From Streptomyces goshikiensis (GTDB taxonomy: Bacteria; Actinomycetota; Actinomycetes; Streptomycetales; Streptomycetaceae): 64,000 bases of DNA. Under the pieces are notes generated by a model, which saw only the letters and a list, made by a program, of their open reading frames with translations, did no database searches and had not been told where the DNA came from. This document shows, in pieces, positions 16,796 through 25,400 of this stretch. The DNA lies in the NCBI RefSeq assembly GCF_014650555.1, contig NZ_BMVE01000006.1, positions 186,001 through 250,000 of the forward strand, in the 5' to 3' direction. How positions within the stretch are numbered: the first letter of the stretch is position 1; each line of letters starts with the position of its first letter. A program made the translations under genes and the position numbers.

Positions 16796-17953
16796 TTACA
16801 GCCCCATCGACTTGGCGATGATGGACTTCATGACCTCGCTGGTGCCGCCGTAGATGCGGTTCACGCGGTTGTCGGCGTACAGGCGGGCGATCGGGTACTC
16901 GTTCATGTAGCCGTAGCCGCCGTGCAGCTGGAGGCACTTGTCGATGACGCGGTGCGCGACCTCGGTGCAGAACAGCTTCGCGGAGGCGGCCTCGGCGGCG
17001 GTCAGCTCACCGGCGTCCAGGGCCTCCAGGGCGCGGTCGGCGACGGCCTCGGCCGCGTCCACCTCGGCCTGGCAGGCGGCCAGCTCGAACTTGGTGTTCT
17101 GGAAGTGCGCGACCGGCTTGCCGAAGACGGTGCGCTCGGTCACGTACTGCTGCGCGAACCGGATGGCGGCCTTGGCCTGCGCGTACGCGCCGAAGGCGAT
17201 GCCCCAGCGCTCGGAGGGCAGGTTGGCGCCGAGGTAGTAGAAGCCCTTGTTCTCCTCGCCCATCAGGTCCTCGACCGGGACCTTGACGTCGACGAAGGCC
17301 AGCTCGGCGGTGTCGGAGGTGCGCAGGCCCAGCTTGTCGAGCTTGCGGCCGATCGAGTAGCCCTCGGACTTGGTGTCCACGGCGAAGAGGGAGATGCCGA
17401 AGCGGCGGTCGTCCTCGCGCGGGGCGGAGGTGCGGGCGCAGACGATCACGCGGTCGGCGTGGACGCCACCGGTGATGAAGGTCTTGGAGCCGTTGAGGAC
17501 GTAGTGCGTGCCGTCCTCGGAGAGCTTGGCGGTGGTCTTCATGCCCGCGACGTCGGAGCCGGTGCCCGGCTCGGTCATCGCCAGGGCCCACATCTCCTCA
17601 CCGGAGACGAACTTCGGCAGGTAGCGCTTCTTCTGCTCGTCGTCGGCCAGCATCTTGATGTAGGGGAGGGCGAGCAGCACGTGCACGCCGGAGCCGCCGA
17701 AGTTGACGCCCGCGCGGGAGGTCTCCTCGTAGAGGACGGCCTCGAACTTGTGGGTGTCCAGGCCCGCGCCGCCGAACTCCTCGGGGACGTTGATCCCGAA
17801 GATGCCCAGCTCGCCGAGCTTGTAGTAGAAGTCGCGCGGCGCCTGGCCGGCGGCGAACCACTCGTCGTAGACGGGGACGACCTCGGCCTCGATGAAGTCG
17901 CGGATGGTCTCGCGGAACGCCTCGTGGTCCTCGCTGAAAACGGTACGGCGCAC
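16796..17953 (-). CDS. Acyl-CoA dehydrogenase, long-chain/isovaleryl-type active site
   Basis: A 385-residue FAD acyl-CoA dehydrogenase. The signature MWALAMTEPGTGSDVAG and the C-terminal block LQLHGGYGYMNEYPIARLY are intact. The position that holds the catalytic Glu in medium-chain enzymes is Gly369 (RIYGGTSEVM). In long-chain and isovaleryl enzymes the base is moved to an earlier helix, and here Glu248 in SERWGIAF fits that place. GTG at 17951-17953 was chosen for the GAGGAGG nine bases upstream. A TetR-type palindrome lies about 90 bp upstream, close to the end of the PucR gene. Confidence 0.92.
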   Translation of the reverse strand: MRRTVFSEDHEAFRETIRDFIEAEVVPVYDEWFAAGQAPRDFYYKLGELGIFGINVPEEFGGAGLDTHKFEAVLYEETSRAGVNFGGSGVHVLLALPYIKMLADDEQKKRYLPKFVSGEEMWALAMTEPGTGSDVAGMKTTAKLSEDGTHYVLNGSKTFITGGVHADRVIVCARTSAPREDDRRFGISLFAVDTKSEGYSIGRKLDKLGLRTSDTAELAFVDVKVPVEDLMGEENKGFYYLGANLPSERWGIAFGAYAQAKAAIRFAQQYVTERTVFGKPVAHFQNTKFELAACQAEVDAAEAVADRALEALDAGELTAAEAASAKLFCTEVAHRVIDKCLQLHGGYGYMNEYPIARLYADNRVNRIYGGTSEVMKSIIAKSMGL

Positions 17954-18044
17954 TGTGGCGGCCCTCCTCTTTGCGGCTAAACCGCCCGCCGCTCTCGCGG
18001 AGGTGGTTGCGCGCCGTCGTGGTCGCTCAGGCAACGGCGGATGT

Positions 18045-18059
18045 CTAAGCGCTTGCTCA
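18045..18059 (-). promoter_or_regulatory. Operator-like dyad upstream of the acyl-CoA dehydrogenase
   Basis: Reads TGAGCAAGCGCTTAG on the minus strand, an imperfect dyad (AGCAAG-CG-CTTAG). It resembles the AnCAAGnnCTTGnT type bound by TetR regulators of lipid or steroid-ring catabolism such as KstR2. Function is inferred from position and symmetry only. Confidence 0.45.
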
Positions 18060-18061
18060 AT

Positions 18062-19567
18062 TTAAGTTACCGGCGAGTTGTCCTGCCTGTCCAGAGTCCG
18101 TAGCGCGAACCACAGTTCCATCCGGGTGTCCGGGTCGTCGAGGTCGCGCCCGAGCAGGGCGGTGCAGCGGGCGACGCGCTGGCGGACGGTGTTGCGGTGC
18201 ACCCCGAGGGCGGCCGCCGTCCGGTCCCAGCTGCCGTGGTGGGCCAGCCAGGCCCGCAGGGTCCGCACCTGCTCCGGGGCCAGCGGGGCGAGCAGCTCCC
18301 GCGCATGGGTCAGCGCCTCCGCCGGATCGAGGAGCGCGTCCAGGCCCCCAGCGGTGTGCCGGGCCAGCGGCGCCCGGGCCGCCTCCGCGCGCCGCAGCGC
18401 CCGCCGGGCCTGGGCCTCGGCGCCGGCCAGCGCCCCGGGGTCCGCCGGCGCGCTCACCCCCAGGCGCCAGCCGGGCAGCGGGCCGGGCTCCCGCTCGGCC
18501 AGCAGGCGCACCTCCTCCCCGCGGGCGTCCACGAGTACGGTGCCCAGCGCCGCCGCGAGGGCCTGCGGATCCCCCGTGCCCCGGGCGTGCACCACGTGCC
18601 AGGGGCCGGGGCCGAGCGCCTCGGCGGGGGAGCCGCCGAGCAGCAGCCGGGTCAGCGCCCCGGCCTCCGTCCCGGCCGGCCGGTGCGTAGTGAGCAGCGT
18701 CAGCAGGACGGCGGCGATCGCGGTGATCGCGTGATCGCCCGGGGTGCGGTCCGGGACGGCGACCCCGAGCACCTGGCCCTCGCCGCCCAGGGGGTACGCC
18801 GTCAGCTGCCACCCCGCCGCGGCGTCGGTCGCGGTGGCCGGGCCGCCCGGGGCCCCGACCCGGGTGAGGAGCGCGGCCAGCGCCCCGGCGGCCTCGGGGG
18901 GCAGGTCCCGCCCGGCGTGCCGGGTCGCTGCCTGACCGGTGCCTTGGCCCGCGCTCTGTCCCGCGTCCTGCCCCGTGCCCTGGCCCGCGTCCCGCCCCGG
19001 GTCCTGTCCTCCCGCCGGGAGCAGGGTGGCGTGGCCGCCCAGGGTCGCCGCCAGCCGGCGCAGCAGCGCCGGTACCGGATCGGGCCGGGCGGCGGCCGCG
19101 GCCAGCGACTGCTGGGCCTCGGTCACCCGGCGCAGCTCCCGGGTCCGGGCCTCGGCCATCAGCCGCCACACGGTGCGGGCGACCGCGGTGAAGGGGGTGC
19201 GCGGCGGGACCTCCAGCAGCGGCAGCCCGTGCCGCGCGCAGGCGGCGGCCAGCTCCGGGGGCACCTCCTCGTACACCGGCGCCACGCCGAAGCCGAGCGC
19301 GGCCGCGCCCGCCGCGACGAGCCGGGCGACGTACGCGTCGGCGTCCGCCTCCAGCTGGGCGCCCGCGGTGAGCAGCAGCTCCCCGCCCAGCAGATAGGGG
19401 GAGGGGTCCGCCATCTCGGAGGCGTGGACGGCGTGCACCGCGACGGCCGGGGCCCGCTCGCCCGCGCCGGTCAGGGCGCGCAGCCCGAGTTCCCGGTCGG
19501 CGAGGAGGGCCGTGAGCTCGACCCCGGGCGTGGGCGGCGTGGCCGAGGCGGAGGAGGTGGCCGGCAT
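18062..19567 (-). CDS. PucR-family transcriptional regulator
   Basis: A 501-residue PucR/CdaR-type activator. An N-terminal purine-catabolism-like domain (residues ~15-140: LLADRELGLRALTGAGERAPAV, then HASEMADPSPYLLGGELLLTAG) is followed by a GGDEF-like middle and a C-terminal helix-turn-helix (HHGSWDRTAAALGVHRNTVRQRVARC). An unusual Gly/Gln/Thr-rich insert with repeated GTGQ/DAGQ/SAGQ units lies at residues ~185-215. The gene is divergent from agmatinase and a thiamine-diphosphate enzyme, so it probably controls use of agmatine or another guanidino/amine nitrogen source. Start ATG at 19565-19567; a GTG five codons upstream is possible. Confidence 0.9.
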   Translation of the reverse strand: MPATSSASATPPTPGVELTALLADRELGLRALTGAGERAPAVAVHAVHASEMADPSPYLLGGELLLTAGAQLEADADAYVARLVAAGAAALGFGVAPVYEEVPPELAAACARHGLPLLEVPPRTPFTAVARTVWRLMAEARTRELRRVTEAQQSLAAAAARPDPVPALLRRLAATLGGHATLLPAGGQDPGRDAGQGTGQDAGQSAGQGTGQAATRHAGRDLPPEAAGALAALLTRVGAPGGPATATDAAAGWQLTAYPLGGEGQVLGVAVPDRTPGDHAITAIAAVLLTLLTTHRPAGTEAGALTRLLLGGSPAEALGPGPWHVVHARGTGDPQALAAALGTVLVDARGEEVRLLAEREPGPLPGWRLGVSAPADPGALAGAEAQARRALRRAEAARAPLARHTAGGLDALLDPAEALTHARELLAPLAPEQVRTLRAWLAHHGSWDRTAAALGVHRNTVRQRVARCTALLGRDLDDPDTRMELWFALRTLDRQDNSPVT

Positions 19568-19690
19568 GGATACTCCGTACACATCGAGGGTGGCCTGTGG
19601 ATGAAACGTACACTTCGCGGCCCCCGGGAGGCGGCTTACGCTCGAAGGACCGCACACGTCAGTACAAAAACACACAAAGGGGCACCCCTC

Positions 19691-20659
19691 ATGAGCACGC
19701 AGCCGCGCGGACCCGTCGACTCCTCCCGCATCCCGCGCTACGCGGGCCCCGCCACCTTCGCGCGCCTGCCCCGCCTCGACGAGGTCGGCTCCGCCGACGT
19801 CGCCGTCGTCGGCGTCCCGTTCGACTCCGGTGTCTCGTACCGCCCCGGCGCCCGCTTCGGCGGCAACGCGATCCGCGAGGCCTCCCGCCTGCTGCGCCCG
19901 TACAACCCCGCGCAGGACGCCTCCCCCTTCGCGCTGGCCCAGGTCGCCGACGCCGGTGACATCGCGGTGAACCCCTTCAACATCAACGAGGCCGTCGAGA
20001 CGGTCGAGGCCGCCGCCGACGAGCTGCTCGGCGCCGGCTCCCGCCTGATGACCCTCGGCGGCGACCACACCATCGCCCTCCCGCTGCTCCGCTCGGTCGC
20101 CAAGAAGCACGGCCCCGTCGCCCTGCTCCACTTCGACGCCCACCTCGACACTTGGGACACGTACTTCGGCGCCGAGTACACGCACGGCACCCCGTTCCGC
20201 CGCGCGGTGGAGGAGGGCATCCTCGACACCGAGGCGCTCTCCCACGTCGGCACCCGCGGCCCGCTGTACGGCAAGCAGGACCTCGACGACGACGCCAAGA
20301 TGGGCTTCGGCATCGTCACCTCGGCCGACGTCTACCGGCGCGGCGCCGACGAGGTCGCGGACCAGCTGCGCCAGCGCATCGGCGACCGTCCGCTGTACAT
20401 CTCGATCGACATCGACGTGCTCGACCCGGCGCACGCGCCCGGCACCGGCACCCCGGAGGCCGGCGGCATGACCTCCCGCGAGCTGCTGGAGATCATCCGC
20501 GGCCTGTCGTCCTGCAACCTCGTTTCCGCCGACGTCGTCGAGGTCGCCCCGGCGTACGATCACGCCGAGATCACCTCGGTCGCGGCCTCGCACACCGCGT
20601 ACGAGCTCACCACGATCATGAGCCGTCAGATCGCGGCGGCGAAGGCGAAGGGCAACTAA
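19691..20659 (+). CDS. speB: Agmatinase-family ureohydrolase
   Basis: A 322-residue Mn-dependent ureohydrolase; it splits a guanidino compound, most likely agmatine, to urea and an amine (putrescine). All metal ligands are visible: His126 in GGDHT, Asp149/His151/Asp153 in FDAHLDTWD, and Asp240/Asp242 in SIDIDVLDPAHAPG. Guanidinobutyrase and guanidinopropionase share these motifs, so the substrate is not certain. ATG at 19691 has AAAGGGG eight bases upstream. A thiamine-diphosphate enzyme begins 5 bases after its stop, and the PucR regulator is divergent. Confidence 0.92.
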   Translation: MSTQPRGPVDSSRIPRYAGPATFARLPRLDEVGSADVAVVGVPFDSGVSYRPGARFGGNAIREASRLLRPYNPAQDASPFALAQVADAGDIAVNPFNINEAVETVEAAADELLGAGSRLMTLGGDHTIALPLLRSVAKKHGPVALLHFDAHLDTWDTYFGAEYTHGTPFRRAVEEGILDTEALSHVGTRGPLYGKQDLDDDAKMGFGIVTSADVYRRGADEVADQLRQRIGDRPLYISIDIDVLDPAHAPGTGTPEAGGMTSRELLEIIRGLSSCNLVSADVVEVAPAYDHAEITSVAASHTAYELTTIMSRQIAAAKAKGN

Positions 20660-20664
20660 GCACC

Positions 20665-22305
20665 GTGACGCACGACCACGACCTGGTACTCCGTCCCACC
20701 GAGGTCCAGCGGGCGGCCGCCCTCGCGCCGCCGCCGGGCCGGACGGGCGGGGACCTGGTCGTGGAGACGCTGTGCTCCCTCGGCGCGAACACCGTCTTCG
20801 GCCTGCCGGGGCGGCGCGCGCTCGCCCTCTTCGACGCCGTGGGCCGCTCCGACCTGCGGTTCGTCGGTCTGCGTACGGAGAACAACGCGGGGTTCGCGGC
20901 GGACGCGTACGGCCGGATGACCGGCGAGGCGGTGCCGCTGCTCCTGTCCGCCGGCCCGGCCGCCCTGATGGCGCTGCCCGCCCTGGCGGAAGCCGCGGCG
21001 GCCTCCGCCCCGGTCGTGGCGATCTGCGCGCAGGTCCCGGTCGCGGGCCTCGGCGGCGGCCGCCGCGGCCACCTGGGCGAGCTGCGCGACCAGTCCGCCT
21101 CCTTCCGCGAGGTGGTCAAGTCGGTCCACAGCGCGCGCACCCCCTCCCAGATCCCCTCGGTGATCGCGGAGGCCTGGGAGTCGGCGCTGACGGCACCGCC
21201 CGGTCCGGTGTACGTCGAGATCCCGGAGGACGTCCTGCGCGACGAGACCGTGATCCCGCAGGTCACGGGTGTGGACGCGACCCCGCACGAGCTGGCGCCG
21301 CGACCCGAGCTGACCGCCGTGGCCGCGCACTGGCTGGAGAACGCCGCCCGCCCGGTGATCATCGCGGGCGGCGGGGTCATCCGCTCGGACGCGGCGGGCA
21401 AGCTGCGCCTGCTCGCGGAGCGGCTCAACGCGCCGGTGGTCACCACCTACGGCGGCAAGGGCGCCTTCCCCTGGACCCACCCGCTGTCCCTCCGGTCCTG
21501 GCTGGAGGACCGCCACACGACGGACTTCCTGGAGGACGCGGACGTCCTGCTGGTCGTGGGCTCCGGCCTCGGCGAGCTGTCCTCGAACCACCACACGTTC
21601 TTCCCGACGGGCCGGGTCGTCCAGATCGAGGCGGACCTCGGCAAGCTGGAGTCCAACCACGCGGCCCTCGGCATCCACGCGGACGCCCGGCTGGCGCTCC
21701 AGGCCCTGCTGGAAACGGTCGCCGGACGCGAGGACCCGACGGCGCCGGAACGCGTCCGCCTGCTCCTCGCGGACATCGCGGCCCGCACGACGCCCCAGGC
21801 GCAGGCTCCGGAACACCAACTCCTGGCCTCGATCCGAGCGGCCCTCCCCCCGCGCTCCCCGTCCTTCTGGGACATGACGGCCCTGTCCTGCCGGGCCTGG
21901 TCCGCGTTCGACCCGAAGCATCCCAACACCATGCACTCCGCCCAGGGCGCGGGCGGCCTCGGCTACGCCTTCCCGGCGGCCCTCGGCGCGGCCGTCGCGG
22001 AACCGGGCACCCCGGTCCTGGCCGTCTCCGGCGACGGCGGCGCCATGTACGCGATCGCCGAACTGGCCACGGCCGTCCAGCACGCCCTGGACGTCACCTG
22101 GCTGATCGTGGACGACGGCGACGACGAAGCCCCGCGCGAGACGGCCGCGGACCCGGCCCGCCCCGACTTCGCCGCCCTGGCGGCCTCCTTCGGAGTCCCG
22201 GCGACGACCACCACCCCGCAGTCCCTCCGCGCCGATCTCACCAAGGCCCTCAAAACCCCGGGCCCCTCCCTCGTACTCCTCCACCCCCGCGGGGCTCGGG
22301 CGTAG
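20665..22305 (+). CDS. Thiamine-diphosphate enzyme of acetolactate synthase type with atypical cofactor motif
   Basis: A 546-residue three-domain ThDP protein: Pyr domain (residues ~30-190) with the catalytic-type Glu72 in RTENNAGF, a central domain with RPVIIAGGGVIRSDAAG near residue 230, and a PP domain with GDG at 456-458. The motif normally ends in Asn-Asn about 26 residues later; here it is Asp483-Asp484 (LIVDDGDDEA), and the following active-site loop is acidic and shorter than in acetolactate synthase. The GTG start lies 5 bases after agmatinase, so the two are coupled. The reaction is unknown; amine or keto-acid metabolism linked to guanidino compounds is a context-based guess. Confidence 0.85.
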   Translation: MTHDHDLVLRPTEVQRAAALAPPPGRTGGDLVVETLCSLGANTVFGLPGRRALALFDAVGRSDLRFVGLRTENNAGFAADAYGRMTGEAVPLLLSAGPAALMALPALAEAAAASAPVVAICAQVPVAGLGGGRRGHLGELRDQSASFREVVKSVHSARTPSQIPSVIAEAWESALTAPPGPVYVEIPEDVLRDETVIPQVTGVDATPHELAPRPELTAVAAHWLENAARPVIIAGGGVIRSDAAGKLRLLAERLNAPVVTTYGGKGAFPWTHPLSLRSWLEDRHTTDFLEDADVLLVVGSGLGELSSNHHTFFPTGRVVQIEADLGKLESNHAALGIHADARLALQALLETVAGREDPTAPERVRLLLADIAARTTPQAQAPEHQLLASIRAALPPRSPSFWDMTALSCRAWSAFDPKHPNTMHSAQGAGGLGYAFPAALGAAVAEPGTPVLAVSGDGGAMYAIAELATAVQHALDVTWLIVDDGDDEAPRETAADPARPDFAALAASFGVPATTTTPQSLRADLTKALKTPGPSLVLLHPRGARA

Positions 22306-22469
22306 AGACGTCGCGGGGCATGGCGGCCGCGAACGGGTGAGGGGTCCCCCGGACGGGGGATGTGGGCATGCGGCGTCACGCACGGGAGTGCGATTGTTGC
22401 GGCGGGATGAAATCCGCCGGTCGGGGCGTTGGGGGAGGCGGCAGGACCGGACCAACGGGGAGGCATCAC

Positions 22470-25400
22470 GTGGCGGCGGCAGAGACGGCGGCTCAGGGGA
22501 AACAGGGCTGGGGCAGGAGGCTCGCCGCCTACACCTGGCGGTACAAGGTCAATGTGCTGCTCGCGCTCGGGTCCTCGCTGGCCGGCATGGCCGTCTTGGC
22601 GTTCGTGCCGCTGGTCACCAGGGTGATCATCGACGACGTCATCGGTGACAAGACCAAGTCCATGGGCGTCTGGGCCGGGCTGCTCATAGCCGCCGCGGTC
22701 CTCGTCTACGTACTGACCTACATACGCCGGTACTACGGCGGACGGCTCGCGCTCGACGTGCAGCACGACCTGCGCACCGACATGTACGACACCATCGCCC
22801 GCCTCGACGGCCGGCGCCAGGACGAGCTGTCGACCGGCCAGGTCATCGGGCGGGCCACCAGCGACCTCCAGCTCATCCAGGGGCTGCTCTTCATGCTCCC
22901 GATGACCATCGGGAACTTCCTCCTCTTCGGGATATCCCTCGGCGTCATGCTGTGGCTGTCCCCGCTGCTGACCCTCGTCGCGCTGCTCATGGCCCCCGCC
23001 CTCTGGTTCATCGCCAAGCGCAGCCGCAAGCGGCTCTTCCCCGCCACCTGGTACGCCCAGGGCCAGGCCGCCGCCGTCGCGGGCGTCGTCGACGGCGCCG
23101 TGACCGGCGTCCGCGTCGTCAAGGGCTTCGGGCAGGAGGAGCAGGAGACCGGCAAGCTGCGCGCCGCCGGCCGCCTGCTGTTCGCCGGGCGGATGCGGAC
23201 CATCCGCCTCAACTCGCGTTACACCCCCGCCCTCCAGGCCGTGCCCGCCCTCGCCCAGGTCGCCATGCTGGCCCTCGGCGGCTGGATGGCCGCCCGCGGC
23301 CAGGTGACCCTCGGCACCTTCGTCGCCTTCTCCACCTACCTCGCCCAGCTCGTCGGCCCCGTCCGCATGCTGGCCATGGTGCTCACCGTCGCCCAGCAGG
23401 CCCGCGCCGGCGTCGAGCGGGTCTGCGAGCTCATCGACACCGAGCCCTCGATCCGCGAAGGTGCGGCCGAACTGCCCGCCGACGCGCCCGCCACCGTCGA
23501 GTTCGAGGACGTGGCCTTCGGATACGACCCCGGGCGCCCCGTCCTCGACGGCTTCTCCCTCTCCCTCGCCGAAGGCGAGACCGTCGCCCTCGTCGGGGCC
23601 TCCGGTTCCGGGAAGTCCACCGTCTCCCTCCTCCTGCCGCGCTTCTACGACGCCGACCGCGGCACCGTCCGCGTCGCGGGGCGCGACGTCCGCGAGCTGA
23701 CGTACGACTCGCTGCGCGCCGCCATCGGCCTGGTCCCGGAGGACTCCTTCCTCTTCTCCGACACCATCCGCGCCAACATCGCCTTCGGGCACCCCGCCGC
23801 CACCGACGCGCAGGTCGAGGCGGCCGCCCGCGCCGCCCAGGCCGAGGGGTTCATCCAGGCCCTGCCCGCCGGGTACGACACCAAGGTCGGCGAGCAGGGG
23901 CTCACCCTCTCCGGCGGCCAGCGCCAGCGCATCGCCCTCGCCCGGGCGATCCTCACCGACCCCCGGCTGCTGCTCCTCGACGACGCCACCTCCGCCGTCG
24001 ACGCCCGCGTCGAGCACGAGATCCACGAGGCGCTGCGGACCGTCATGGCCGGCCGCACCACGCTGCTGATCGCCCACCGCCGCTCCACGCTCGCGCTGGC
24101 CGACCGGATCGCCGTCCTCGACCGCGGCCGGCTCGCCGACATCGGCACGCACGCCGAGCTGGAGCGCCGCTCGCCCCTCTACCGCCGGCTGCTCACCGAC
24201 CCGGACGCGCTCGGCGCCGGCTCGCCGCGCACCCCCGAAGCGCCCGTGCTGAGCGAGTTCGAGCGGGAGATCGAGCGGGAGATCGAGCGCGATCTGGAAG
24301 GGGACATCGAGCGCGACATCGAGCTTGAGGCCGAGATCGACTCCGAGCCGGTGAACGCCAAGCGCCGGGTCGCCGACGGGGTGACCCCCGAGCTCTGGCG
24401 CCGCCAGGAGGAGAGCGAGGGCTCCGGCGCTCCCGCCCCCGGGGCCGCCATGGCCGGCATGCCGGCCACCCCCGAACTGCTCGCGCAGGTGGCCGCGCTG
24501 CCGCCCGCCGAGGACACCCCCGATGTGGACGAGACCCGCGCCGCGGCCGCCGAGGAGAGCTATGGTCTGCGCCGGCTGCTGCGCGGCTTCTGGGCGCCGC
24601 TCGCCATCAGCCTCGCCCTCGTCGCCCTCGACGCCGGCTCCGGGCTGCTCCTGCCGATCCTGATCCGGCACGGCATCGACAAGGGCGTCGAGGACGCCGT
24701 CCTCAGCGCCGTCTGGGCGGCCGCCGGCCTCGCCCTCGTCGTCGTCGTGGCGCAGTGGGCCGCGCAGTTCGCCGAGACCCGGATGACCGGCCGTACCGGC
24801 GAGCGCGTGCTGTACGCGCTCCGCGTCAAGATCTTCGCCCAGCTCCAGCGCCTCGGCCTCGACTACTACGAGCGCGAGCTGACCGGCAAGATCATGACCC
24901 GGATGACCACCGACGTGGACTCCCTCTCCAGCTTCCTGCAGACCGGGCTCGTCACCGCCGTCGTCTCCGTCTTCACCTTCTTCGGCATCCTGATCGCGCT
25001 GCTCGTCCTCGACGTCGAGCTCGCCCTGATCGTCTTCGTGACCCTGCCCGTGCTGGTCGTCGCCACCGTCGTGTTCCGCCGCAGGTCGGTCGCCGCCTAC
25101 GAGCTCGCCCGCGACCGGGTCAGCCTGGTCAACGCCGACCTCCAGGAGTCCGTCTCCGGGCTGCGCATCGTCCAGGCCTTCCGCCGGCAGGGTTCCGGCG
25201 CCGCCCGGTTCGCCGAGCGGAGCGACTCGTACCGCGAGGCCCGGGTGCGCGGGCAGTGGCTGATATCGGTCTACTTCCCGTTCGTGCAGCTGCTGTCCTC
25301 GGGCGCCGCGGCCGCCGTGCTGATCGTCGGCGCGGGCCGGGTCGAGGCCGGCACCCTCACCACCGGCGCGCTGGTGGCGTACCTGCTCTACATCGACCTG

